Shown here piece by piece: positions 42,821 through 50,844 of a stretch of 64,000 nucleotides of DNA. The notes under the pieces are model-generated. The model made no database searches. It was not told where the DNA came from and saw only the letters and a program-made list of their open reading frames with translations. Each line of letters begins with the position of its first letter. The first letter of the stretch is position 1. The translations under genes were made by a program, and so were the position numbers. The DNA is from Ilumatobacteraceae bacterium (GTDB taxonomy: Bacteria > Actinomycetota > Acidimicrobiia > Acidimicrobiales > Ilumatobacteraceae), in assembly GCA_025463305.1 (NCBI GenBank), contig JAOBWK010000069.1, forward strand, positions 1 to 64,000. The letters are read 5' to 3'.

Positions 42821-43627
42821 GTGACCTCGACGACGGATTCCCGAGACATCGACGCCGTGCTGAACGACGATCGCCGCATCGTCGCGCTCGACGGCGTGCA
42901 CAACTTCCGCGACCTCGGCGGGTATCCAGCACACGGTGGCACCACCCGCTGGGGCCTCGTCTACCGCGCCGACGGACTCGGCCGGCTCACCGCCGACGAC
43001 GTCGCGCTGCTCGAGCAGCGCGGGCTCGGCACGGTCATCGACCTCCGCACCGACCACGAGCTGGCCGAGCGTGGCCGCTACCCCGTCGAGCAGCATGCCG
43101 TCACGTTCCACCACCTGCCCGTGCTGGACCAGACCTGGCAGGCCGAGGACGTGCCCGACGTCGAGAACGCCCATGACTTCCTGATCTGGGCCTACCGAGA
43201 CATGCTCCGCGCCGGATCCGACAAGATCGCCAAGGCCCTGCTGCTCATCGCCGATCCGTCGATGACACCTGTCGTCTTCCACTGCGCAGCGGGCAAGGAT
43301 CGCACCGGCCTCGTCGCGGCGATGCTGCTGGCCGTCCTCGGCGTGCCCGACGAGTACATCGCCGCCGACTACGGCAAGACCGCCGACGGCATGGTCAAGA
43401 TGCGTGCCGGCTGGGCCAAGTACGCCGCCGAGCAGGGCGACGAGGAGCGGGCGAAGATGGACAGCGCGCCGGCGTACTACTTCGAGTGCCCGCCCGAGGT
43501 CATGACGGCGCTGCTGATCGAGCTGCGCGAGACCCACGGTTCGCTGGTCGACTACGTGCGCAGCCTCGGCATCACCGATGCGCACATCGACGCGCTGCGC
43601 ACCCGCCTGATCGAACCGGCCGCCTGA
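42821..43627 (+). CDS. Tyrosine/lipid phosphatase family protein (PtpB-like)
   Basis: A 268-residue phosphatase with the P-loop VFHCAAGKDRTG (catalytic Cys, Arg) and the actinobacterial start NFRDLGGYP. The AGKDRTG loop, as in mycobacterial PtpB, allows dual protein and phosphoinositide activity. The general acid is probably in the VLDQTW region. TACGGT is 6 nt from GTG 42821 (leaderless), so the upstream extension to 42755 is rejected. Confidence 0.9.
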   Translation: MTSTTDSRDIDAVLNDDRRIVALDGVHNFRDLGGYPAHGGTTRWGLVYRADGLGRLTADDVALLEQRGLGTVIDLRTDHELAERGRYPVEQHAVTFHHLPVLDQTWQAEDVPDVENAHDFLIWAYRDMLRAGSDKIAKALLLIADPSMTPVVFHCAAGKDRTGLVAAMLLAVLGVPDEYIAADYGKTADGMVKMRAGWAKYAAEQGDEERAKMDSAPAYYFECPPEVMTALLIELRETHGSLVDYVRSLGITDAHIDALRTRLIEPAA

Positions 43628-43652
43628 ACGACGGCGCTCTAGGGTGAGCGCC

Positions 43653-44282
43653 ATGACCGGAACGATTGCACTGCTCGGCGGCGGCCCCTTCGTCGAGAAC
43701 GACGAGCTCGATCGGCGGCTGATCGCAGCGAGCGCTGCGACGGGCGTCGTGGTGCTGCCGACGGCGGACGCGTTCGAGCAGCCGCGCAAGGCGATCGCGG
43801 CCGCCGAGACGTGGGGAGAGCGGATGGGCGTCACCATCGACGGTCGCCTCGTGCTCCGCCGCGCCGACGCGAACGAGAGCTCACACGCGGGCGCTGTCGC
43901 CGCGGCGCGAATGGTCTACCTCGTCGGCGACTCGCCGCTGCACCTGCGCTCGGTGCTGAAGGACACAGCGCTCTTCGCCGCATTGCAACAGGTGCTCGAC
44001 GCGGGCGGCGTGGTGGCCGCCACGGGCGCCAGCGCGGCCTGCCTGTGCGATCCGATGACCGACCCTCGCGGCGGCGCGTTCTCGCTCGGCCTCGGCCTGG
44101 TCGAGGGCCTCGCCCTGCTGACCGAGGTCGAGACCTGGTCGCCGGAGCGACTGCACCGCACCCTCAAGCTGGCCAACGGCTTCGCAGTTGGTGTGCTCCC
44201 CACGGGCAGTGCGCTGCTGCACATGGGCACGACCTGGGAGACCATCGGCAAGGCCGAGGTCCACGGCGATCTGATCGGCTGA
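43653..44282 (+). CDS. Type 1 glutamine amidotransferase-like / peptidase S51-like protein
   Basis: A 209-residue protein with the cyanophycinase/peptidase E fold: ALLGGGPFVENDELDRRL at the start, VYLVGDSPLHLRSVL, and the nucleophile turn VVAATGASAACLCD with Ser. It is shorter than cyanophycinase. Peptidase or amide hydrolase activity is likely but the substrate is unknown. TAGGGT is 7 nt from ATG 43653 (leaderless). Confidence 0.75.
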   Translation: MTGTIALLGGGPFVENDELDRRLIAASAATGVVVLPTADAFEQPRKAIAAAETWGERMGVTIDGRLVLRRADANESSHAGAVAAARMVYLVGDSPLHLRSVLKDTALFAALQQVLDAGGVVAATGASAACLCDPMTDPRGGAFSLGLGLVEGLALLTEVETWSPERLHRTLKLANGFAVGVLPTGSALLHMGTTWETIGKAEVHGDLIG

Positions 44283-44333
44283 CGCCGGAGGACGTGTGCC
44301 GCGCCCGACTGGCGCGCCCGGCCTCCAGCCGGA

Positions 44334-45140
44334 TCAGGCGACGGTGACGGTGACGGTCTGGATGGTGACGGGCGTCGAGGGCGTGCCGGAGGCGGAGCCG
44401 ACGGCGTCGAGCTTGGCCACCACGTCGAGGCCGCTCGTGACCTGACCGAACAGCGAGTAGCTCGGCGGGAGGGCGATGCCGTCGTTGCCGGAGATGACGA
44501 AGAACTGCGAGCCGTTGGTGTCGGGGCCCGAGTTCGCCATCGCCAACGAACCGAGCTTGTACTCGCCGGCCTTGGGCAGCTCGTCGGCGAAGCTGTAGCC
44601 AGGGCCACCCTGACCCGTGCCGGTGGGATCGCCGCACTGGATCACGAAGCCCGTGATGATGCGGTGGCACGGCGTGTTGTCGTAGTAGTGGTAGAGCGCG
44701 AGGTAGACGAAGTTGTTGACCGTCTTCGGCGCCTTCGAGGCATCGAGCTCGGCCGTGTACGCGCCGAGGCTGGTGGTGACCGTCACCGTGTACTTCTTGG
44801 TGGTGTCGATGCACATGCTCGGCGCCGCGGGGAACGTGGTGGTCTTGGTGGACGACCCGTCGACGTTCGGGCAGGGCAGCGGCACGCCGGGGGTGCCCGA
44901 GGTGGTGCTCGTCACCCCAGTGTCGGTGGCCACCGACGAACCGGTGGTCGAGACGGAGTTGGTGTTGTTGTCGTTCGAGAAGAGCCGCACGAGCACGAAC
45001 ACGAGGATGATCAGCACGGGGACGCCGACGCCGATCTGCAGACCTCGCTTCTTGGTCTTGCGCTTGCGTGCGTCGCGCGCCATCTCCTCCAGCTTCAGCT
45101 GCCGGTTGGCCTTCTGACGTTCGCGTTTGTCGGTACCCAC
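44334..45140 (-). CDS. Membrane-anchored cyclophilin-type peptidyl-prolyl isomerase
   Basis: A 268-residue protein: a Lys/Arg-rich cytoplasmic start, one membrane helix (about residues 33-52), a Ser/Thr linker, and a cyclophilin domain with YDNTPCHRIITGFVIQCGDPTGTGQGG-type motif and GSQFFVISG. It should assist folding of secreted proteins at the outer face of the membrane. GTG 45140 follows TAGCGT by nine bases. Confidence 0.9.
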   Translation of the reverse strand: MGTDKRERQKANRQLKLEEMARDARKRKTKKRGLQIGVGVPVLIILVFVLVRLFSNDNNTNSVSTTGSSVATDTGVTSTTSGTPGVPLPCPNVDGSSTKTTTFPAAPSMCIDTTKKYTVTVTTSLGAYTAELDASKAPKTVNNFVYLALYHYYDNTPCHRIITGFVIQCGDPTGTGQGGPGYSFADELPKAGEYKLGSLAMANSGPDTNGSQFFVISGNDGIALPPSYSLFGQVTSGLDVVAKLDAVGSASGTPSTPVTIQTVTVTVA

Positions 45141-45246
45141 AAGGGCGACACGCTACTGCCTCGCACGCGTACTCGTCCCAACGCCGAATCGCTTCCCGAG
45201 CAGCACCATCGTGCCCGTTTTCGATCCGCCCGGACCTTCGCCGACC

Positions 45247-45987
45247 ATGCCGAGTCGCGATGGGATGTCCGAGTGGGGACGACCGCGCCGCGCCCGCCTG
45301 ACCAGCGGCGCGACGTCCCTCGTCGCGGTCGTGCTGGCGTGCGGCGCGATCTCGATCGGCTTGCTGACCGACGTCGGTGCCGCCGCACCACGCTCACCAT
45401 CCGCTGCGAGCTCGAGCGGTCTGACGACACGTCTCGCTCCCCCTGGAACCGGTTCGTCAGTGCGCTCGCTCGCCTCGGCACCGATGCCTGCGGGGCACCT
45501 CCCCGTCTCCGCGGGCATCGGTGGACCACCGGTCGGCGTCTGCTCGAGCAGCCCGGGCCATGACGGTGTCGCCGGTACCGCCGACGACGACTACGTCGCG
45601 GGGTCGCCCACGCCGGCCAGCTCGGACATCGCCAGCTCGGATGTCGGTGCCTCCGGCGGCGGCAACGCCTGCTGGTCGTCGTCCGAGCCACCCGTGCCCG
45701 TGCCGGTGAACCAACAGTCCTCGCCGCCGGTGCCGGCCGCCGTCGGTCCGGCTGATGTCGCGGTCGCGCAGGTGGCCGACGACGGCGTGCCACTGCTGCA
45801 GATCGAGCGGAACAGCGCCGTGCTGCGCCGCGTGCCGACGTTGACCGCCGACGCGGCGGTTCGCTCGGGCCAGTCGGACAGCGCGGTCGTCCCGAGCCTG
45901 ATCGTGATCGCCGTCGGTCTGGTGCTGACGGCAATGGTGATGTTCGGGAGTCCGATCAGTCGCCTTCGTCGCCTGATTTGGCGATGA
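45247..45987 (+). CDS. Hypothetical Ser/Ala/Pro-rich protein with two membrane segments
   Basis: No family recognised. It has about 246 residues: a hydrophobic segment near residues 20-45 (signal anchor), a long Ser/Pro/Gly-rich extracytoplasmic region with PGHDGVAGTADDDY and two isolated cysteines, and a C-terminal helix (VVPSLIVIAVGLVLTAMVMFG) with a basic tail SRLRRLIWR. The start is uncertain (45127, 45247 or 45265). Its 3' end overlaps the convergent metallopeptidase gene by 32 bases. Confidence 0.6.
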   Translation: MPSRDGMSEWGRPRRARLTSGATSLVAVVLACGAISIGLLTDVGAAAPRSPSAASSSGLTTRLAPPGTGSSVRSLASAPMPAGHLPVSAGIGGPPVGVCSSSPGHDGVAGTADDDYVAGSPTPASSDIASSDVGASGGGNACWSSSEPPVPVPVNQQSSPPVPAAVGPADVAVAQVADDGVPLLQIERNSAVLRRVPTLTADAAVRSGQSDSAVVPSLIVIAVGLVLTAMVMFGSPISRLRRLIWR

Positions 45988-46564
45988 GGTAGCCGATCGC
46001 CCGCTCGGCCTTCGGATACCGGTGAGCGATTCGCCAGAACGCGTCGGAGTGGTCGCCGACCTCGAGGTGGGCGAGCTCGTGGACGAGCACGTAGTCGATG
46101 ACCCAGTCCGGGAACTTGGCGATGCGCGAGCTGATCCGGATCGTGCCGGTGCCCGGTGTGCACGACCCCCAACGTGACTGCATGTCGTCGGACCACTTGA
46201 TCTCGCGCGGTCGCGGCAGATCGTGGCGACGGGCGAGGGCGAGGGCGCGGTCGTGGAGATCGATCCGGTCGGTCGACATCTTCCGGCGGAACCGGCCGGT
46301 CATCACGTCGACCCAGTGATCCTCCTCGGCGCGGCTCATCCACGCGGGCACCACGATCGTGAGCACGTCGCCGACCATCTGCGCGCCGACCGTGCGCCGC
46401 CGGCGCGCCGAGCGCTCGACGACCACCGTGAACTCGTCGCCACGGTCCGCAGGCACACCGGCCGGTGGCGCGTCGGCGGGCTCCCGCGGCGGGTCCGCCT
46501 CGGGGCCGACGCGCGGGTGCGCCGGGGTGAAATCGTCGCCGAACAGGCGGAGCTCGTCGGTCAT
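45956..46564 (-). CDS. YgjP-like (DUF45) zinc metallopeptidase
   Basis: A 202-residue protein with the DUF45 core: KWSDDMQSRWGSCTPGTGTIRIS, then HELAHLEVGDHSDAFW, a zinc site. Family members are cytoplasmic or associated with restriction loci; function is unsettled. It has a variable Pro/Ala-rich N terminus (1-45). The start is 16 bases after the upstream phosphatase gene, so the two are probably co-transcribed. Confidence 0.88.
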   Translation of the reverse strand: MTDELRLFGDDFTPAHPRVGPEADPPREPADAPPAGVPADRGDEFTVVVERSARRRRTVGAQMVGDVLTIVVPAWMSRAEEDHWVDVMTGRFRRKMSTDRIDLHDRALALARRHDLPRPREIKWSDDMQSRWGSCTPGTGTIRISSRIAKFPDWVIDYVLVHELAHLEVGDHSDAFWRIAHRYPKAERAIGYLIAKSGDEGD

Positions 46565-46580
46565 CGACCGCTGTCCGTGG

Positions 46581-47192
46581 TCAGAGCGCCATGCCGCTCG
46601 GCTCGGCATCCGCGAGGTTGACGACGTCGCCGGCCGTGACGGCTTCAGCGGTCACGGTGAACCAGCTTGCGCCGAGGTTGGGCAGGCGCGCGTCGGACGC
46701 CCCGAGCAGTCGGCGCACGGCGCGGATGGCCCCGCCATGGCTGATGACGAGGACCTCCTCGCCGGGCGACGCCGCGGCGATGTCGACGAACGCGGCGATC
46801 ATCCGCGCGGCCGCATCGTCGTACGGCTCGAACCCCTCGGGCCGACGGTGATCTTCGAGGAACCCCGGCCAGCCGGCCTCGACCTCGTCGTGGGTCAATC
46901 CCTGCCACGGACCGACGTCTGTTTCTCGTAAACGTGCGTCAAGCAGCACCGGACCGATGCCGATGATCTCGGCGATGATGGCCGCGGTGAGAGAAGCTCG
47001 TTCGAGGTCGCTCGACCAGATGGCATCGAACATGCCGAGCTGCAGTCCGGCGCCGGCCGCTTGGCGCATGCCTTCATCGCTGAGGGGCACATCGGCTTGG
47101 CCCTGCCAACGGCCGACGGCGTTCCACTCGCTTTGCCCGTGCCGGGCCACGAGCAGCCGTGCGGGCGCTGTGCGGGGTGGCGACGGAGACAT
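46581..47192 (-). CDS. Histidine phosphatase (phosphoglycerate mutase-like)
   Basis: A 203-residue histidine phosphatase: LLVARHGQSEWNAVGRWQG with the catalytic His, ETDVGPWQGLTHDEV acid, and VISHGGAIRAV second His. Such proteins dephosphorylate small metabolites; substrate unknown. ATG 47192 follows TACCCT by 8 nt; the extension to 47882 is antisense to the moaD/rsiG region and is rejected. Confidence 0.9.
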   Translation of the reverse strand: MSPSPPRTAPARLLVARHGQSEWNAVGRWQGQADVPLSDEGMRQAAGAGLQLGMFDAIWSSDLERASLTAAIIAEIIGIGPVLLDARLRETDVGPWQGLTHDEVEAGWPGFLEDHRRPEGFEPYDDAAARMIAAFVDIAAASPGEEVLVISHGGAIRAVRRLLGASDARLPNLGASWFTVTAEAVTAGDVVNLADAEPSGMAL

Positions 47193-47228
47193 CCACGGCG
47201 AGGGTAGCGCCACGGGTACGATCTGGGA

Positions 47229-47471
47229 GTGGCTATTCTCCGGCTGTTCGCCTCTGCTCGTGAAGCGGCGGGAACCGGGCGCGACGAGGTGCCGGCGCAA
47301 TCGGTCGGCGAGCTGCTGGCGGTCGCCGGCGAGCGGTACGGACAGGTCTTCGTCGACGTCCTCGCGACGTGTCGAATCTGGGTCAATGGAGAGTCGGCTT
47401 CGCCCGACACCGTTCTGACTGCTGGGGACGAGGTGGCCGTGCTGCCGCCCGTCTCCGGTGGTGCATGCTGA
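47229..47471 (+). CDS. MoaD/ThiS-like sulfur carrier with a C-terminal extension
   Basis: An 80-residue beta-grasp protein: LRLFASAREAAG, VGELLAVAGERYG, VWVNGE-like strand, LTAGDEVAVLPPVSGG. Unlike active MoaD/ThiS, which end in Gly-Gly, it ends in Gly-Gly-Ala-Cys. It may need trimming by a protease to expose the diglycine, as in the QbsE type of carrier, or may be a non-activated relative. No moaE, moeB or JAMM protease is adjacent. TACGAT is 6 nt from GTG 47229 (leaderless). The RsiG-like gene follows after nine bases. Confidence 0.85.
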   Translation: MAILRLFASAREAAGTGRDEVPAQSVGELLAVAGERYGQVFVDVLATCRIWVNGESASPDTVLTAGDEVAVLPPVSGGAC

Positions 47472-47480
47472 GGGAGCGCA

Positions 47481-47984
47481 ATGGACAACACACGAACAAT
47501 CGATCCTGCCGAACTGTCGCTCGACGAGCTGCGTGCGCTGCGCAACGAGCTGCAGCACGAGGACGACGCGTTGAGCTACGTGCGGCGCATGGTGCAGGCC
47601 CGGCTCGACCTCGTCCAGGCGGAGCGTCGTCAGCGGGTCACCGGCCATGAGCTGAACGTCACCGAGGACCTCCCGGTCATCCTCGGCCAGCACCTCACCG
47701 GTGGCGGCGATGCGCTGCCGCGCCCACCACGTCCCACCGACGATGCCAGCGGGCACCCGCTCTCGGTCGAGCTCGACGAGCTGTGCAGCCGCCTCGGCGC
47801 GAACCACGTCGAGCAGCTCACCGACGACGAGCTGACCGCGCTCGCGACCGGCCTCGACGACTTCGAGCATGCCCGCTCCCACGAGCGCCGCGAGCTGTTC
47901 GGTCGTCTCGATGCGCTCAGCGCCGAGCTCGTGCGTCGCTACCGCGACGGCGAGGCCAGCGTCGACGGACTCCTGGCCGAGTGA
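47481..47984 (+). CDS. rsiG: RsiG-like c-di-GMP-binding anti-sigma factor
   Basis: A 167-residue protein of two long helices with a flexible middle. RsiG of Streptomyces binds c-di-GMP by an E(X)3S(X)2R(X)3Q(X)3D motif on each helix and then holds sigma WhiG. Here helix 1 carries D28-S32-R35-Q39-D43 and helix 2 carries E129-S133-R136-F140-D144, both at exact spacing, with Glu-to-Asp and Gln-to-Phe changes. It is thus a twin-motif RsiG. ATG 47481 has GGGAGCG upstream. It is in an operon between a MoaD-like gene and an XRE regulator, whose GTG overlaps its stop. Confidence 0.82.
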   Translation: MDNTRTIDPAELSLDELRALRNELQHEDDALSYVRRMVQARLDLVQAERRQRVTGHELNVTEDLPVILGQHLTGGGDALPRPPRPTDDASGHPLSVELDELCSRLGANHVEQLTDDELTALATGLDDFEHARSHERRELFGRLDALSAELVRRYRDGEASVDGLLAE

Positions 47985-48361
47985 AGCCGTCCGACGTCTC
48001 GTCGGACCTGCGCGCCGGGATCGAGGAGCGGTTCGGCGACGTCGGTGATTTCATCCGCAACCAGCGCGAGGTGGCGAGCATGTCGGTGCGCCGGCTCGCC
48101 GATCTCGCCAACGTCTCCAACCCCTACCTGTCGCAGATCGAACGTGGGCTGCGCCGTCCGTCCGCCGAGATCCTCCAGCAGATCGCCAAGGCGCTGAAGA
48201 TCTCGGTCGAGACGCTGTATGTGCGCGCCGGGATGTTGCCCGACGACGATGCGCCGGCGGTCGGTGTGCGCGAGGCGATCGGCAGCGACCCGCACCTCAC
48301 CGCCGAGCAGAAGCACGCGCTGCTCAACGTCTACGAGAGCTTCGTCGCCTCGAGACCCTGA
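47981..48361 (+). CDS. XRE-family HTH transcriptional regulator
   Basis: A 126-residue regulator with a helix-turn-helix of the Cro/CI type: FIRNQREVASMSVRRLADLANVS, NPYLSQIERGLRRPSAEIL. The 50-residue C-terminal part (VREAIGSDPHLTAEQKHALLNVYESF) probably mediates dimerisation. GTG 47981 overlaps the rsiG stop (GTGA), so the two proteins are made together. Its target is unknown. Confidence 0.9.
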   Translation: MKPSDVSSDLRAGIEERFGDVGDFIRNQREVASMSVRRLADLANVSNPYLSQIERGLRRPSAEILQQIAKALKISVETLYVRAGMLPDDDAPAVGVREAIGSDPHLTAEQKHALLNVYESFVASRP

Positions 48362-48394
48362 CCGGCGATGTCACGGGCGCGCACCGCGACGATC

Positions 48395-48469
48395 GTCGCC
48401 CACGGTGTGATGTTGCCTCGGTGTGCGGGACGACACCACCCTGAGGGCGGCCTTCGTCCCAGCGCCGAC
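48395..48469. repeat. 75-bp direct repeat, copy 1
   Basis: 72 of 75 bases match the copy at 49481-49555, in the same orientation. It contains an inner dyad, GGGACGA...TCGTCCC, around a CCACCC-TGA-GGGCGG core, so the RNA or DNA could form a hairpin. It lies in the 173-bp gap between the XRE and AbiEi/DUF559-type genes; no other gene is seen there. Confidence 0.9.
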
Positions 48470-48534
48470 TGGCGTGCGTCGCCGGTAGCGTGTGCGTCGT
48501 CCTCCCCCGACGTTGTTCGACGAAGGGGAACGTG

Positions 48535-49461
48535 ATGCCCAGTGAGTCTCTGGCCCTGACCAACGACTGGTTCGCCCGACACAACGGAGTCGCCAGTCTG
48601 GCGACGCTGACCACGCTCGGCCTGTCCCGGAGTGCTGTCTACAGGAGGGTCGATCGCGGCGCCTTGAAGGTGCTGCAGCCCGGTGTGTTTCAGAGCACTC
48701 AGTGGCCGACCGATGACATCCAGCTGCTCACGGCGATGTGCGCGCGGTCGTCGCACATCGCCGTCGGATTCACGACCGCGGCGCGCGAGTGGACGTTCCG
48801 ATCGATGCCGAAGGATCGGCTGCTCCATGTCGTCGTTCCGCACGGCTTCTCGCCGATGCTGACCGGCGCGGTGGTCCATCGCTCGCGACGCATCGATCTT
48901 GTCGACATCGTCGAGCGCGATGACGGGATCCGACTGACGAGTCCGACGCGCACCCTGTTCGATGTCGCCGACTTCGTTGGTGACATCGTTGCGGCGTCGA
49001 TCCTCGAGCAGTTGATCAGCGACGGTCGGGGAACCATGGCAACCCATGTCGCGACCGTGGCTCGGCTCGGGCACGCCCAACGGCACGGCTCGCAGACGAT
49101 GGCGCGAGTGATCGAGTCGCGGCCGAAGTGGTCGGAGGCGATGCAGTCGGGCCTGGAGGCGAAGGTGCTCGCGGAGATCCTCCGGCAGCAGCTGCCAACA
49201 CCCATCGTCCAGTTCCGGCTCGACCTCCGTGGTGGAGGGTGGATCCGCTTCGACTTCGCCTGGCCCGATCAGCGGGTGGCGCTCGAGGTCGACCATCCCT
49301 TCTGGCACGCGGGCGGCGAGGCCTCACACCTCGACAAGCAGCGCGATCGACTGGCGGCGATGGAGGGCTGGTCGACCATGAGGGTCACCAGCCTCGATGT
49401 CGAGCACGGCCTCCGGTTGGCGATCGAACAGGTTGCGACGATCCTCCGCCGAAGTCGCTGA
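48535..49461 (+). CDS. AbiEi-type antitoxin domain / DUF559-like nuclease-fold protein
   Basis: A 308-residue protein. The N terminus is a winged-helix of the AbiEi antitoxin type (NGVASLATLTTLGLSRSAVYRRVDRGAL...LQPGVF). The C-terminal 100 residues resemble a Vsr/DUF559 fold: IRFDFAWPDQRVALEVD followed by KQRDRLAAMEGW. No AbiEii toxin is adjacent; such solitary genes are common in actinomycetes and their role is unknown. TAGCGT (48486-48491) and a GGGGAA ribosome binding site support ATG 48535. It is flanked by 75-bp direct repeats, suggesting it was inserted or duplicated with them. Confidence 0.78.
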   Translation: MPSESLALTNDWFARHNGVASLATLTTLGLSRSAVYRRVDRGALKVLQPGVFQSTQWPTDDIQLLTAMCARSSHIAVGFTTAAREWTFRSMPKDRLLHVVVPHGFSPMLTGAVVHRSRRIDLVDIVERDDGIRLTSPTRTLFDVADFVGDIVAASILEQLISDGRGTMATHVATVARLGHAQRHGSQTMARVIESRPKWSEAMQSGLEAKVLAEILRQQLPTPIVQFRLDLRGGGWIRFDFAWPDQRVALEVDHPFWHAGGEASHLDKQRDRLAAMEGWSTMRVTSLDVEHGLRLAIEQVATILRRSR

Positions 49462-49480
49462 GCAAGAGACCGGGACGAAT

Positions 49481-49555
49481 GTCGCCCACGGTGTGATGTT
49501 GCCTCGCTGCGCGGGACGACACCACCCTGAGGGCGGACTTCGTCCCAGCGCCGAC
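49481..49555. repeat. 75-bp direct repeat, copy 2
   Basis: Same element as at 48395-48469, with three substitutions, all outside the GGGACGA/TCGTCCC arms. It starts 19 bases after the AbiEi/DUF559-type gene and lies in the gap before mshA. The two copies thus bracket that single gene, 1,086 bp apart. Confidence 0.9.
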
Positions 49556-49632
49556 ACCGTCGGACGGCCGATCGAGCCGTGAGCGCCACGGTGAATGGAA
49601 ACGTGACCGGATGGGTAGGGTTTGGCTCCATC

Positions 49633-50844
49633 GTGCAACGGGTCGCTGTGCTCTCACTCCACACGTCGCCACTGGCCCAACCAGGCTCGGGCGACAGTGG
49701 CGGCATGAACGTGTACGTGCGCGAGCTGGTGTCGGCGCTCGCCCAGGCCGGCGTCGACTGCACGACGTACACGCGGGCCACGCGACCTGACGTCCCCGAG
49801 GTCGTCCAGGTCGAGCCCGGGCACCGGGTGGTGCACCTGCCGGCGGGTCCGTTCGACCTCGCCAAGGAGGACCTCCCGAAGGTCGTCGAGCAGTTCGGCG
49901 ACGAGGTGATCAAGCACCTCGAGAACGGTCCGGGCGCCGACGTCGTCCACGCCAACTACTGGCTGAGCGGCCTGGTGGCCCACCGGGTCAAGCACGAACT
50001 CGAGCTGCCGTTCGTCAGCACGTTCCACACGCTCGCCCGGGTCAAGGCAGAGGGCGGCGACCTCGAACCCGAGTGGCGCGATCGCGCCGAGGCCGACATC
50101 ATCAACTGCGCCGACGCGATCTGCGTGAGCTGCACCGAGGAGGAGAGCCAGTTCCGGCGCCTCTATGGCAACCCGCCCGGACGGATCGAGATCGTCGCCC
50201 CGGGTGTCGAGCACGCGTTCTTCGCGCCGGGCGACAAGCGCGGCGCGCGCCATGCGCTCGGGCTGCCCACCGGGCCGGTGCTGCTGTTCGTCGGTCGGAT
50301 CCAGCCGCTGAAGGGCGTCGACGTCGCGGTGCGCGCGCTGGCCGAGCTGCGCCGGCCTGAGGCGCTGCTGCTCGTGGTCGGTGGCGCGAGCGGGCTCGAG
50401 GGCAGCGCCGAGGTCGGACGCGTGCTCGCCCTCATCGACGAGCTCGGCGTGCGCGACCAGGTCCGCTTCGTCGAGCCCCAGCCGCACCACATCCTCTCCA
50501 CCTACTACCGCGCCGCCGACGTGGTGGTGGTGCCGAGCCGCAGCGAGAGCTTCGGCCTCGTCGCGCTCGAGGCTGCGGCGTGCGGCATCCCGGTGGTCGC
50601 CAGCGCGGTCGGCGGATTGCTGACCCTCGTCGACGAAGGGCTCACCGGCTACCTCGTCGCCGGCCGTGATCCCGCCCACTTCGCCGCACGCATCCGCATG
50701 ATCCTCGACAACCCGGCGCTCGCCGCATCGATGAGCGTGCGTGCCGCCGACCGCGCCCGCCGCTACACGTGGGGGTTCGCTGCGGCACGTCTGCGGCGCG
50801 TGTACGCCGATCTCGCCGCGCACGAGCTCGTCGCCTGCCGATGA
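49633..50844 (+). CDS. mshA: D-inositol 3-phosphate glycosyltransferase (mycothiol synthesis)
   Basis: A 403-residue GT4 retaining glycosyltransferase that makes the GlcNAc-inositol phosphate precursor of mycothiol. It has the GSGDSGGMNVYVREL donor loop near the N terminus, FHTLARVK, FVGRIQPLKG and the EX7E motif in SRSESFGLVALEA. GTG 49633 is 11 bases from TAGGGT, giving a leader of only a few bases. Presence of mshA places the organism in Actinomycetota. The YbjN gene follows with an ATGA overlap, as in mycobacteria. Confidence 0.93.
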   Translation: MQRVAVLSLHTSPLAQPGSGDSGGMNVYVRELVSALAQAGVDCTTYTRATRPDVPEVVQVEPGHRVVHLPAGPFDLAKEDLPKVVEQFGDEVIKHLENGPGADVVHANYWLSGLVAHRVKHELELPFVSTFHTLARVKAEGGDLEPEWRDRAEADIINCADAICVSCTEEESQFRRLYGNPPGRIEIVAPGVEHAFFAPGDKRGARHALGLPTGPVLLFVGRIQPLKGVDVAVRALAELRRPEALLLVVGGASGLEGSAEVGRVLALIDELGVRDQVRFVEPQPHHILSTYYRAADVVVVPSRSESFGLVALEAAACGIPVVASAVGGLLTLVDEGLTGYLVAGRDPAHFAARIRMILDNPALAASMSVRAADRARRYTWGFAAARLRRVYADLAAHELVACR

